From positions 5,456,001 to 5,520,000 of the forward strand of contig NC_057827.1 in assembly GCF_910594005.1 (NCBI RefSeq): DNA of 64,000 bases, written 5' to 3'. This DNA comes from Cervus elaphus. Its lineage: Eukaryota > Chordata > Mammalia > Artiodactyla > Cervidae. The notes beneath the pieces were generated by a model. That model had not been told where the DNA came from, ran no database searches, and saw only the letters and a list, made by a program, of their open reading frames with translations. Shown here in pieces: positions 9,986-21,222 of the stretch. Every line of letters begins with the position of its first letter. Position 1 is the stretch's first letter. The position numbers and the translations under genes are program-made.

Positions 9986-12043
9986 ACTTCAAGAGAGGAG
10001 AAATAGCTCCAGAAAGAATGAAGAGGATGAGCTAAAGTGAAAATGATGCCTAGTTGTGGATGTGTCTGGTGGTGAAAGCAAATTCAGATGCTGTAAAGAA
10101 CAATATTGCATAGCAATCTGGAGTGTTAGGTCCATGAATCAGTGTAAATTGTCAGTGGTCAAACAGAAGATGGTAAGAGAGAACATCAATATTGTAGGAA
10201 TCAGTGAACCAAAATGGACTGGAATGGGAGAGTTTAAGTTAGATGACCATTGTATATACTATTGTGGGCAAGAATCGCTTAGTAGACCTCATAATCAAGA
10301 AAAGAGTCTGAAGTGCAGTATTTGGGTGCAATCTCAAAAATGACAGAATGATCTCTGTTGGTTTCCAAGGCAAATCATTCAATATCATGGTATCTTAATA
10401 TATGCCCTGATCATTAACACCAAAGAAGCTGAAGTTGTATGGTTCTATGAAGACCTACAAATTCTATAACTAACACCAAAAAAGATGCCTTTTTCATCAG
10501 AAAAGACTGGAATGTAAATGTAGGAAATCAAGAGATACTTGGAGTAATAGGCAAGTTTGGCCTTGGAATACAAAACAAAGCAGGGGAAATGGTAGTAGAG
10601 TTTTGCCAAAAGAATGCATTGGTCATAGCAAACAACCTCTTCCAACAACACAGGAGACAACTCCACACAGGGATATCTCCAGATGGTAATTCTGAAATCT
10701 GGTTGATTATATTCTTTGAAGCTGAAGATGGAGAATCTCTATACAGTCAGCAAAAACAACATTGGGAGCTGACTGTGGCTAAGAACATAAACTCCTTATT
10801 TCAAAATTCAGACTTAAATTGAAGAAAGTAGGGAAAACCACTATATCATTCAGGTATGACCTAAATCAAATCCCTTATGATTATACAGTGGAAGTGATGA
10901 ATAGATTCAAGAGATTAGATATGATAGAATGCTTGAAGAACTATGGACAGAGGTTCATAATATTGTATAGGAGGTTGTGATCAAAATCATCCCTAAGAAA
11001 AATAAACACATAAAGGCAAAATGGGTATCTGAGGAGGCCTTACAAATAGCTGAGAAAAGGCAAAGGAGAAAAGGAAAGATAGCTCTATCTTGATGCAGAG
11101 CTCCAAAGAATAGCAAGGAGAGATAAGAAAGCCTTCTAAAATGAGCAATGCAAAGAAATAGAGGAAAACAATGGAATGGAAAAGACTAGAGATCTCCTCA
11201 AGAAAATTAGAGATATCAAGGGAACATTTCATGCAAAGATGGATACAGTAAGTGACAGAAACGGTAGGGACCTAAAAGAAGCAGAAAATATTCAGAAGAG
11301 GTGGCAAGAACACATGGAAGGACTGTACAAAAAAGCTTTTAATGACTCAGATAACCATGATGGTGTGATCACCCACCTAGAGTCATTCATACTGGAATGT
11401 GAAGTCAAGTGGGCCTTCAGGAACCATCACTACAAACAAAGCTGTTTGTAGTAATGAAATTCCATTTGAGCTATTTCAAATCCTAAAAGTTGATGCTGTT
11501 AAAGTGCTGCACTCAATAAGCCAGCATATTTGGAAAACTCAGCAGTGGCCACAGGACTGGTAAAGGTCAGTTTTCATCCCAATCCCAAAGAAAAAGATTG
11601 TCAAATAATGTTCAAACTACTGCACAATGGCACTCATCTCACACACTAGCGAAGTGAGCACCAAAGAATCGATGCTTTTGAACTGTGGTGTTAGAAGACT
11701 CCTGAGAGTCCTTTGGGCTACAAGGAGATAAATCCAGTCAATCCTAAAGTAAATCAACCATGACTATTCATTGGAAGCACTGATGCTGAAGCTGAAGCTT
11801 CATTACTTTGGCCACCTGATTGGAAGAGCTGACTAATTGGAAAAGACCCTGATGCTGGGAAAGATTAAAGGCAGGAGGAAAAAGGGATGACGGAGGATGG
11901 GATGGTCGGATGGTATCACCAACTCAATGAACATGAGATTGAGCAAGCTTCTGGAGATGGTGAAGGACAGGGAAGCCTGGCGTGCTGCAGTCCATGGGGT
12001 CGCAAAGAGTTGGCCATGAATCAGTGACTGAAAAACAACAGCA
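9986..12043 (+). mobile_element. BovB body (plus), partner of inverted 5' segment
   Basis: Continues BovB from just upstream of the protein start to the 3' end near 12030 (GGGGTCGCAAAGAGTTGG). The duplicated target AATGTGAC is at 8803-8810 (also 9092-9099) and 12044-12051. After it the older minus-strand BovB resumes. An internal deletion near 11650 joins the ISHTS region directly to the H-QRIDAFELWC region and removes about 860 bp compared with the copy at 25265-26125. Confidence 0.88.
10056..11700 (+). pseudogene. BovB endonuclease remnant, RT core deleted
   Basis: Frames show the N-terminus of the BovB apurinic-type endonuclease (IWSVRSMNQCKLSVVKQKM, 10116-10172; EPKWTGMGEFKLDDH near 10206-10250). 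Broken endonuclease and connector pieces follow (MVVEFCQKNALVIANNLFQQ at 10589; MEKTRDLLKKIRDIKGTFHAK at 11176). Multiple stops and frameshifts occur. The RT palm, including YADD, is absent because of the deletion at about 11650, so the copy is non-functional. Confidence 0.85.
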
Positions 12044-12051
12044 AATGTGAC

Positions 12052-12168
12052 CAATGCCATGATCTTAGTTGTTTGCTTGGTTTTTTTTTTTTTTTTTTCT
12101 TTGTTTGTTTGTTTTTAGCTTCAAATTGGCTTTTTCACTCTCCTCCTTCACTTTCATCAAGAGGCTCT
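12052..12168 (-). mobile_element. Old BovB (minus), piece 2 of 3
   Basis: CCATGATCTTAG at 12056-12067 and CTTTTTCACTCTCCTCCTTCACTTTCATCAAGAGG near 12131-12165 continue piece 1 exactly where it was interrupted. A T-rich expansion (about 12080-12117) lies between. An L1 with an 18-bp TSD follows. Confidence 0.88.
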
Positions 12169-12186
12169 TTAGCTCATCTTTTCTTT

Positions 12187-15100
12187 TTTTTTTTTTTTTC
12201 ATTTATTTTTATTAGTTGGAGGCTAATTACTTCACAAAATTGCAGTGGGTTTTGTCACACATTGGCATGAATCAGCCATGGAGTTACATGTATTCCCCAT
12301 CCCGATCCCCCCTCCCACCTCCCTCTCCACCCGATTCCTCTGGGTCTTCCCTGTGCACCTGGCCCGAGCACTTGTCTCATGCAACCAACCTGGGCTGGTG
12401 ATCTGTTTCACTATAGATAGTATTCATGCTGTTCTCTCGAAACATCCCACCCTTGCCTTCTCCCACAGAGTCCAAAAGTCTGTTCTGTACATCTGTGTCT
12501 CTTTTTCTGTTTTGCATATAGGGTTATCATTACCATCTTTCTAAATTCCATATATATGTGTTAGTATGCTGTAATGTTCTTTATCTTTCTGGTTTACTTC
12601 ACTCTGTATAATGGGCTCCAGTTTCATCCATCTCATTAGGACTGATTCAAATGAATTCTTTTTAACAGCTGAGTAATATTCCATGGTGTATATGTACCAC
12701 AGCTTCCTTATCCATTCGTCTGCTGATGGGCATCTAGGTTGCTTCCATGTCCTGGCTATTATAAACAGTGCTGCGATGAACATTGGGGTGCACGTGTCTC
12801 TTTCAGATCTGGTTTCCTCAGTGTGTATGCCCAGAGGTGGGATTGCTAGGTCATATGGCAGTTCTATTTCCAGCTTTTTAAGAAATCTCCACACTGTTCT
12901 CCATAGTGGCTGTACTAGTTTGCACTCCCACCAACAGTGTAAGAGGATTCCTTTTTCTCCACACCCTCTCCGGCATTTATTGCTTGTAGACTTTTGGATA
13001 GCAGCCATCCTGACTGGCATGTAATGGTACCTCATTGTGGTTTTGATTTGCATTTCTCTGATAATGAGTGATGTTGAGCATCTTTTCATGTGTTTGTTAG
13101 CCATCTGTATGTCTTCTTTGGAGGAATGTCTGTTTAGTTCTTTGGCCCATTTTTTGATTGGGTCATTTATTTTTCTGGAATTGAGCTGCAGGAGTTGCTT
13201 GTATATTTTTGAGATTAATCCTTTGTCTGTTTCTTCATTTGCTATTATTTTCTCCCAATCTGAGGCTGTCTTTTCACCTTATTTATAGTTTCCTTTGTAG
13301 TGCAAAAGCTTTTAAGTTTCATTAGGTCCCAATTGTTTATTTTTGCTTTTATTTCCAATATTCTGGGAGGTGGGTCATAGAGGATCCTGCTGTGATTCAT
13401 GTCGGAGAGTGTTTTGCCTATGTTCTCCTCTAGGAATTTTATAGTTTCTGGTCTTACATTTAGATCTTTAATCCATTTTGAGTTTATTTTTGTGTATGGT
13501 ATTAGAAAGTGTTCTAGTTTCATTCTTTTACAAGTGGTTGACCAGTTTTCCCAGCACCACTTGTTAAAGAGGTTGTCTTTTTTCCATTGTGTATCCTTGC
13601 CTCCTTTGTCAAAGATAAGGTGTCCATAGGTTCGTGGATTTATCCCTGGGCTTTCTATTCTGTTCCATTGATCTATATTTCTGTCTTTGTGCCAGTACCA
13701 TACTGTCTTGATGACTGTGGCTTTGTAGTAGAGCCTGAAGTCAGGCAGGTTGATTCCTCCAGTTCCATTCTTCTTTCTCAAGATTACTTTGGCTATTCAA
13801 GGTTTTTTGTATTTCCAGACAAATTGTGAAATTCTTTGGTCTAGTTCTGTGAAAAATACCGTTGGTAGCTTGATAGGGATTGCATTGAATCTATAGATTT
13901 CTTTGGGTAGAATAGCCATTTTGACAATATTGATTCTTCCAATCCACGAACACGGTATGTTTCTCCATCTGTTTGTGTCCTCTTTGATTTCTTTCATCAG
14001 TGTTTTATAGTTTTCTATGTATAGATCTTTTGTTTCTTTAGGTAGATATACTCCTAAGTATTTTATTCTTTTTGTTGCAATGGTTAATGGTATTGTTTCC
14101 TTAATTTCTCTTTCTGTTTTCTCATTGTTAGTATATAGGAATGCAAGGGATTTCTGTGTGTTAATTTTATATCCTGCAACTTTACTATATTCGTTGATTA
14201 GCTCTAGTAATTTTCTGGTAGAGTCTTTAGGGTTTGCTATGTAGAGGATCATGTCATCTGCAAACAGCGAGAGTTTCACTTCTTCTTTTCCTATCTGGAT
14301 TCCTTTTACTTCTTTTTCTGCTCTGATTGCTGTGGCCAAAACTTCCAACACTATGTTGAATAGTAGTGGTGAGAGTGGGCACCCTTGTCTTCTTCCTGAT
14401 TTCAGGGGAAATGCTTTCAATTTTTCACCATTGAGGGTGATGCTTGCTGTAGGTTTGTCATATATAGCTTTTATTATCTTGAGGTGTGTTCCTTCTATTC
14501 TTGCTTTCTGGAGAGTTTTAATCATAAATGTATGTTGAATTTTGTCAAAGGCTTTCTCTGCATCTATTGAGATAACCATATGGTTTTTATCTTTCAATTT
14601 GTTAATGTGGTGTATTACATTGTTTGATTTGTGAATATTAAAGAATCCTTGCATTCCTGGGATAAAGCCCACTTGGTCATGGTGTATGATTTTTTAATAT
14701 GTTGTTGGATTCTGTTTGCTAGAATTTTGTTAAGGATTTTTGCATCTATGTTCATCAGTGATATTGGCCTGTAGTTTTCTTTTTTTGTGGCATCTTTGTC
14801 AGGTTTTGGAATTAGGGTGATGGTGGCCTCATAGAATGAGTTTGGAAGTTTACCTTCTTCTGCAATTTTCTGGAAGAGCTTGAGTAAGATAGGTGTTAGC
14901 TCTTCTCTAAATTTTTGGTAGAATTCAGCTTTGAAGCCATCTGATCATGGGCTTGTGTTTGCTGGAAGATTTCTGATTACAGTTTCGATCTCCTTGCTTG
15001 TGATGGCTCTGTTAAGATCTTGTATTTCTTCCTGGTTCAGTTTTGGAAAGTTATACTTTTCTAAGAATTTGTCCATTTCTTCCAACTTGTCCATTTTATT

Positions 15101-16478
15101 GGTATAGAGCTGCTGGTAGTAGTTTCTTATGATCCTTTGTATTTCAGTGTTGTCTGTTGTGATCTCTCCATTTTCATTTCTAATTTTGTTAATTTGGTTC
15201 TTTTCTGTTTCTTAATGAGTCTTGCTAATGGTTTGTCAATTTTGTTTATTTTTTCAAAAAACCAGCTTTTAGCTTTGCTGATTTTTGCTATCATCCCTTT
15301 AGTTTCTTTTGCATTTATTTCTGCCCTAATTTTTAAGATTTCTTTCCTTCTACTTACCCTGGAGTTCTTCATTTCTTCCTTCTCTAATTGCTTTAAGTGT
15401 AGAGTTAGGTTATTTATTTGACTTTTTTCTTGTTTCTTGAAGTAAGCTTGTATTGCTATGAACCTTCCCCTTAGCACTGCTTTTACAGTGTCCCATAGGT
15501 TTTGGGTTGTTGTGTTTTCATTTTAATTCGTTTCTATGCATATTTTGATTTCTTTTTTGATTTCTTCTATGATTTGTTGGTTATTCAGAAGTGTGTTATT
15601 TAGCCTCCATATGTTTGAATTTTTAACAATTTTTCTTTCCTGTAATTGAGATCTAATCTTACTGCACTGTGGTCAGAAAAGATGACTGGAATGATTTCAA
15701 TTTTTTTGAATTTCCCAAGGCTAGATTTATGGCCCAGGATGTGATCTATTCTGGAGAAGGTTCCGTGTGCACTTGAGAAAAAGGTGAAGTTGATTGTTTT
15801 GGGGTGAAATGTCCTATAGATATCAATTAGGTCTAGCTGGTCCATTGTGTCATTTAAGGTTTGTGTTTCCTTGTTAATTTTCTGTTTAGTTGATCTATAC
15901 ATAGTTGTGAGTGGGATATTAAAGTCTCCCACTATTATTGTGTTACTGTTAATTTCCCCTTTCATACTCGTTAGCATTTGCCTTACATATTGCGGTGCTC
16001 CTATGTTCGGTGCATATATATTTATAAGTGTTATATCTTCTTCTTGGATTGATCCTTTGATCATTATGTAGTGTCCTTCTTTGTCTCTTTTCACATCCTT
16101 TATTTGAAAGTCTATTTTATCTCATGTGAGTATTGTGACTCTTGCTTTCTTTTGGTCTCCGTTTGCATGAAATATTTTTTTCCAGCCCTTCACTTTTAGT
16201 CTGTATGTGTCTCTTGTTTTGAGGTGGGTCTCTTGTAGACAGCATATATAGGGGTCTTGTTTTTGTATCCATTCAGCCAATCTTTGTCTTTTGGTTGGAG
16301 CATTCCACCCATTTACATTTAAGGTAATTATTGATAGGTGTGGTCCCGTTGCCATTTACTTTGTTGTTTTGGGTTCACGTTTATACAACCTTTCTTCATT
16401 TCCTGTCTAGAGAAGATCCTTTAGCATTTGTTGAAGAGCTGGTTTGGTGGTGCTGAATTCTCTCAGCTTTTGCTTGTG
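12187..16478 (-). mobile_element. L1-BT-like element, 4.3 kb, 18-bp TSD
   Basis: Minus-strand L1 with poly(T) (12187-12199), the full L1-BT 3' UTR (TTAGTTGGAGGCTAATTACTTC at 12212-12233), complete ORF2, and the C-terminus of ORF1 near 16400-16475. It is flanked by TTAGCTCATCTTTTCTTT (12169-12186) and TTAGTTCATCTTTTCTTT (16479-16496), one mismatch in 18. It interrupts the old BovB. Low divergence makes it one of the younger L1s here. Confidence 0.93.
12541..16355 (-). pseudogene. Full-length L1 ORF2, few lesions
   Basis: The start MATGPHLSIITLNVNG at 16355 is the L1 ORF2p N-terminus (AP endonuclease), with CCLQETH, IVGDFN and the SDHSAVRLDLNY motif (catalytic His region) by 15650. The RT domain spans about 15100-13800, with the FADD catalytic box at 14253-14264. 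The C-terminal zinc-knuckle-like region (KCRRGCGEKG...HCWWEC) is near 12910-12970, and the frame ends HIYGI-stop at 12541. Lesions include an in-frame TGA near 16118, small indels near 15630, between 15520 and 15470, and near 15230, a CGA-to-TGA-type stop near 13785, and a one-base loss near 13250. It encodes no intact protein now. Confidence 0.92.
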
Positions 16479-16496
16479 TTAGTTCATCTTTTCTTT

Positions 16497-17490
16497 CTGC
16501 CATTAGAGTGGTATTGTTTGCATATCTGAGGTTTTTTATGTTTCTCCTGCTTTTCATGATTACAGCTTGTAATTCTTCCATCCTGGCATTCCTCACAATG
16601 TGCTCAGTGTATAGATTAATCAGACTGGGAGACAGCACACAGCCCTATTGTACTCCTTTCTCAATCTTGAACCAAACAGTTGTTCCAACCAGGGTTGTAA
16701 GTGTTGCTTCTTGACCTGCATACACGTTCCTCAGGAGACAGGTGAGATTGCCTGGTATTCCAATCTCTTAAGAGCTTTCCACTGTTTATTATGATCCACA
16801 CAGCTAAATACTTTGGAATAGTCTAAGAAACAGAGGTAGATTGCTTTCTGGAATTCCCCATAGCTTTTTCTATGATCCAGTGAATGTTGGCAATTTGATC
16901 TGTATTTCCTCTTCCTTTTCTAAACACAACTTGGATATTGGAAGTTCTTGGTCCACATAATGTTGAAGCCTAACATGAAAGTTTTTTTAAATGACCTTAC
17001 TAGCATGGGAGATGAGTACCATTGTCCAGTGGTTGGCACATCCTTTAATACTATACTTCTTGGAGATTGGGATGAGGATTGACTGTTTTCAGTGGCCACT
17101 GCTGGGTCTCCCAGATTTGCTGACATATGGAATGTAACACCTTGATGGCATCACCCTTTAGAGTTTTGGAATTGTTCTACAGAAATTTCATCTCATCCAC
17201 TAGCTTTATTAACAGCAGTACTACCTAAGGCCCTCTTGACTTCACTCTCCAGAATATGCAGCTCTGGGTGGTTGATCACACCATTGAATTAATCTAGTTC
17301 ATTGGGATTTTCTTGTACAGTTCTTCCATTTATTCTTTCCATCACTTCTTGGTCTCTTCGATGTCTACTAGATATCTACCATTTCTGCCCTTTATTCTGC
17401 CCATCTTTGGAGAAAATATCCCCTTGTATCTCCAATTTTCCTGAAGAGATCATTGATCTTTCCACTTCTGTTATTTTCTTTTAGCTTTAA
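16497..17490 (-). mobile_element. Old BovB (minus), piece 3 of 3: RT and upstream
   Basis: Continues the old BovB after the L1, reading backward through the YADD region (near 16505-16530), the QGC region, KAFD equivalent (near 16795-16815) and the connector upstream of RT to about 17490. Heavily diverged with no long frame. Together the three pieces form one BovB of about 1.8 kb. Confidence 0.85.
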
Positions 17491-17744
17491 AATCCCACTT
17501 ATCCACTGATAAGTTAAGATATATTCAGGGACTAACTTTTGGATTAAGAAAGGCTCTTCATTTCATTCATTTCATTGCATCTGAGTCCTTAGCTGTTAGA
17601 ATGGCTGCTTCTACCTGCTCACATTGATGTCAGGGATTAATTTTTATGATTATATAATAATATAAAATTAGGTAAAATAAATCTTATAATGCTGGCCTTA
17701 TATTCACCTGCTTCCATTAATCTGGATAAATAAGTGATTCACAT
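17491..17744. other. Unassigned AT-rich sequence
   Basis: No recognised repeat or frame. Contains a short TTCATTTCATTCATTTCATT repeat near 17559-17578. Confidence 0.5.
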
Positions 17745-18636
17745 TTTTTTTTTAAAGTAATCTTTTATTTTTATTTTTTTTCTTCTTTTATTTTAATTTT
17801 TTTCTTCTTTTATTTGTTTATTTATTTTTATTATTAGTTGGAGGCTAATTACTTCACAACATTTCAGTGGGTTTTGTCATACATTGATATGAATCAACCA
17901 TAGATTTACACGTATTCCCCATCCCGATCCCCCCTCCCACCTCCCTCTCCACCCGATTCCTCTGGGTCTTCCCAGTGCACCAGGCCCGAGCACTTGTCTC
18001 ATGCATCCAACCTGGGCTGGTGATCTGTTTCACCATAGATAGTACACATGCTGTTCTTTTGAAATATCCCACCCTCGCCTTTTCCCACAGAGTTCAAAAG
18101 TCTGTTCTGTATTTCTGTGTCTTTTTTTCTGTTTTGCATATAGGGTTATCATTACCATCTTTCTAAATTCCATATATATGTGTTAGTATGCTGTAATGTT
18201 CTTTATCTTTCTGGTTTACTTCACTCTGTATAATGGGCTCCAGTTTCATCCATCTCATTAGGACTGATTCAAATGAATTCTTTTTAACGGCGAGTAATAT
18301 TCCATGGTGTATATGTACCACTGCTTCCTTATCCATTCATCTGCTGATGGGCATCTAGGTTGCTTCCATGTCCTGGCTATTATAAACAGTGCTGCGATGA
18401 ACATTGGGGTGCACGTGTCTCTTTCAGATCTGGTTTCCTCAGTGTGTATGCCCAGAAGTGGGATTGCTGGGTCATATGGCAGTTCTATTTCCAGTTTTTT
18501 AAGAAATCTCCACACTGTTTTCCATAGCGGCTGTACTAGTTTGCATTCCCACCAACAGTGTAAGAGGGTTCCCTTTTTTCCACACCCTCTCCAGCATTTA
18601 TTGCTTGTAGACTTTTGGATAGCAGCCATCCTCACT
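17745..18636 (-). mobile_element. L1-BT-like element, 5'-truncated (~0.9 kb)
   Basis: Minus-strand L1 with a T-rich head (17745-17835), the same 3' UTR as the copy at 12187, and ORF2 C-terminus. The ORF2 stop is at 18163-18165 and a 125-codon frame (18258-18635) encodes the C-terminal cysteine-rich end. The 5' truncation is at about 18636. It is close in sequence to the L1 at 12187-16478, so the two are near-identical direct repeats over about 850 bp. Confidence 0.92.
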
Positions 18637-18810
18637 ATTTATTATATTGCTTGTACTCTTTCAACCTCAGCTGAATGTACTGTAATTCAGGGTATGGTTC
18701 TGAATAAGTCTGTCCTTATTTTGATACCAGATACAATTCAGGGGCCCCAAATTTACCCCTAATTCTGATCAACTAGTTATAATCCTGAGGGATCCCCATG
18801 ACTCTTTTAG

Positions 18811-19024
18811 AGGCTTCCCTGATTGCTCAGATGGTAAAGAATATGCATGCAATGTGGGAGACCTGGGTTCAGTCCCTGGGTCAGGAAGGTTCCCTGGAGA
18901 ATGTAATGGCAACCAACTCCAGTATTCTTGCCTGGAGAATTCCATAGACAGAGGAACCTGGCAGGCTACAGTCCATGTGGTCAGAAAGAATCAGACATGA
19001 CAGCGACTACACTTTCACTTTTTT
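18811..19024 (+). mobile_element. Bov-tA SINE with imperfect 14-bp TSD
   Basis: Starts AGGCTTCCCTGATTGCTCAG with a tRNA-like head and B box near 18865-18878, then the GGAGAATGTAATGGCAACC body and the tail ATGTGGTCAGAAAGAATCAGACATGACAGCGAC ending in CACTTTCACTTTTT. Flanks CATGACTCTTTTAG (18797-18810) and CATGACTGTTTTGG (19025-19038) match in 12 of 14 positions. Confidence 0.9.
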
Positions 19025-19038
19025 CATGACTGTTTTGG

Positions 19039-19250
19039 GATTCCCAGGTGGTTCAGGTGGTAAAGAATCCACCTGTAATGCTGGAGATCTGGGTTTGGTT
19101 CCTGGGTTGGGAAGATCCTCTGGAGAAGGGAATATCTACCCATTCCAATATTCTTGCCTGGAGAATCCCATGGACAGAGGAGGCTGACAGGCTACAGTCC
19201 GTGGAGTCACAAAGAGTCATACACCATTGAGAGACTAGGCACACATGCAC
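19039..19250 (+). mobile_element. Second, adjacent Bov-tA SINE
   Basis: GATTCCCAGGTGGTTCAGGTGG opens a second full Bov-tA immediately after the right TSD of the first. The tail is GAGTCACAAAGAGTCATACAC and CACATGCACAAC. Same orientation as the first copy, giving a tandem SINE pair within the LTR-like remnant. Confidence 0.9.
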
Positions 19251-19707
19251 AACTCTTTCAAGTTCCACAATTCACTAGAAAGACTTACAGAACTCACTAA
19301 GAATTCTATATATAGAATTATGGCTTATTGTGACGGATATACATAAGACGAGATCTGGGAGATTTCTCAGGGTAAATTTCCCATGTCCTTTCTTCGTGGG
19401 TCAGGGTGTGTCACCCTTTTAGGGTATTACTGTGTTCACTATTGAGCTTTAGTTCCAGAGATTTTACTGGGATTTCATTATGTATGCATGAGTTTTTCAA
19501 TCATTGGCCATGTGATTGAACTCAGTTATCAGTCTGCCCTCTGCCGTTTCTGCCCTCATAGTCTGGAAGCTGACAGCCCCAATCTTTTAGTCATGATTGA
19601 TATTTATGATAAACAGATCCAGCTTGGAAGTAATTCACTGTTCGCCCATAATCAGTGGTAATTAGCATAGAGAGGACACTCTTGTCATTCAGAAAATTAC
19701 AAAGATT

Positions 19708-19724
19708 TTTTTTTTTTTTTTTAA
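19708..19724. repeat. T homopolymer
   Basis: Run of about 16-17 T within the LTR-like remnant, probably slippage-expanded. Confidence 0.85.
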
Positions 19725-19896
19725 TCTGAGCCAGGAACACGGAACAAAGACCAGACAAATTCTTAATTATACCACAACCTGTGATGACAACTTAAATACA
19801 TTCTCACCCCCTTCCTTGTCTCTAGCTTCTATTTTATGCTTATTGCCATCCTCGTTAGGCTGAACTCTCTACCTTTCCGGAAAAACTGAGAGAAGG

Positions 19897-20356
19897 CTCT
19901 TCTTCTTCTTCTTCTTCTTCTTCTCCCTCTCCCTCTCCTCCTTCTCCTTCTCCTTCTCCCTCTCCCTCTCCCTCTCCTTCTCCTTCTCCTTCTCCCTCTC
20001 CTTCTCACTCTCCTTCTCCCTCTCCTTCTCCTTCTCCTTCTCCCTCTCCTTCTCCCTCTCCTTCTCCTTCTCCCTCTCCCTCTCCTTCTCCCTCTCCCTC
20101 TCCTTCTCCCTCTCCTTCTCCTTCTCCCTCTCCCTCTCCTTCTCCTTCTCCCTCTTCTTCTCCCTCTTCTTCTCCTTCTTCTCCTTCTCTCCTTCTTCTC
20201 CTTCTTCTTCTTCTCCTTCTCCTTCTTCTCCTTCTTCTTCTCCTTCTTCTTCTCCTTCTTCTCCTTCTCCTTCTCCTTCTTCTCCTTCTCCTTCTTCTCC
20301 TTCTCCTTCTCCTTCTCCTTCTTCTCCTTCTCCTTCTCCTTCTTCTTCTTCTTCTT
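19897..20356. repeat. 460-bp polypyrimidine (CT-rich) tract
   Basis: The plus strand is almost only C and T (one A near 20007). The left half is built of CCCTCT/CCTTCT hexamers (about 19923-20150) and the right half of TTC/TCC triplets (about 20150-20356). Such homopurine-homopyrimidine mirror repeats are known to form triplex (H-DNA) structures and to stall polymerases. Six-frame translation gives Arg/Lys/Glu- or Ser/Phe-rich frames that are artefacts of the repeat. Confidence 0.97.
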
Positions 20357-20501
20357 ACATAGAAGGCAGGAGTGTAGAAAATTACGTTTTCCTCCAAGAC
20401 AATGATTTTCTGTACATTCACTATGTGGTAGGGGGCAAATTAACATAGATAATTTTTTGATATCCCCTTCAAGGATCAGAGACTTGTCATGTTTATGAGG
20501 C
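20357..20501. other. Unassigned spacer
   Basis: Short sequence between the polypyrimidine tract and a BovB start. No recognised feature. Confidence 0.5.
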
Positions 20502-21222
20502 TTGCATAACTCAATGAAACTATGAGTCATGCAATGCAGGGCCACCCAAGACAGATGGGTCATAGTGAAGAGTTCTGACAAAATTTGGCCCGCTGGAGAA
20601 GGGAATGGCAACCTGCTCCAGTATTCTTGGCTGGAAATCCCAATAGCCATTATGACAAGGCAAAAAGATAGGACACCACAAGATGAGCCCCCAGGACAAT
20701 ATGTGTCCAATATGCTCCTGGGGAAGGGTAAAGGGCAAATACTTATAGCTCTAGAAAGAATGAAGTAGTTGGCCAAAGGAGAAATGATGCTGTATTGTGG
20801 ATGTGTCCGGTAGTGAAAATAAGTCCCATCCTGTAATGAACAAAACTGCATAAGAAATTGGAGTGGTATGTCCATAATCAGAGTAAATTGAACATGGTCA
20901 AGCAGGAGATTGCAAGGGTGAACATCAGCATCTATGGAATCAGTGAACTAAAACGGGCAGGACTGGGAGAGTTTAATCCAGATGACAATAATTATATGTA
21001 CTACCATGGGCAAGAAGACCTTAGAAGATATGGAATAGCCCTCATAGTCAACAAAGGAGTCTGAAATACAGTACTTGAGTGCAATATACAGTACTTGAGT
21101 GCAATCTGAAATATGACAGAGGGATCTTGGTCCATTTCCAAAGCAAATCATTCAACATCAAAGAAATCCAAGTTTATGCTCCAACCTCTGATGTGAAAGA
21201 AGCAGAAGTTGACTAGTACTCA

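Larger units (their letters stand above)
18640..19842. repeat. Solitary LTR-like remnant, split by two SINEs
   Basis: After removal of the two SINEs (18811-19024, 19039-19250) the flanking text is CTGATCAACTAGTTATAATCC, then CACAATTCACTAGAAAGACTTACAGAACTCAC, TTTTACTGGGATTTCATTATGTATGCATG, GGCCATGTGATTGAACTCA and, near 19770, TTATACCACAAC. This order resembles an old mammalian ERV-class solitary LTR. No internal gag, pol or env sequence is present. The family was not determined, and old non-LTR repeats remain an alternative. Confidence 0.5.

Noticed and set aside
12683..15421. Plus-strand frames opposite the L1 ORF2 (for example 12683-13024, 14251-14538, 15137-15421)
   Set aside because: Antisense shadows of L1 ORF2 with hydrophobic, Ser/Phe-rich composition. 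The same pattern recurs opposite every L1 copy.
18640..19842. Endogenous retrovirus with genes
   Set aside because: Only an LTR-like remnant can be argued. No gag, pol or env text and no primer-binding site seen.
19897..20356. CRISPR array or satellite
   Set aside because: No unique spacers between conserved repeats. It is a degenerate simple repeat in a mammalian genome.
19829..20875. 348- and 138-codon Arg/Lys/Glu-rich minus-strand frames
   Set aside because: They are translations of the polypyrimidine simple repeat, with no start context, domain or non-repeat core. Not a gene.
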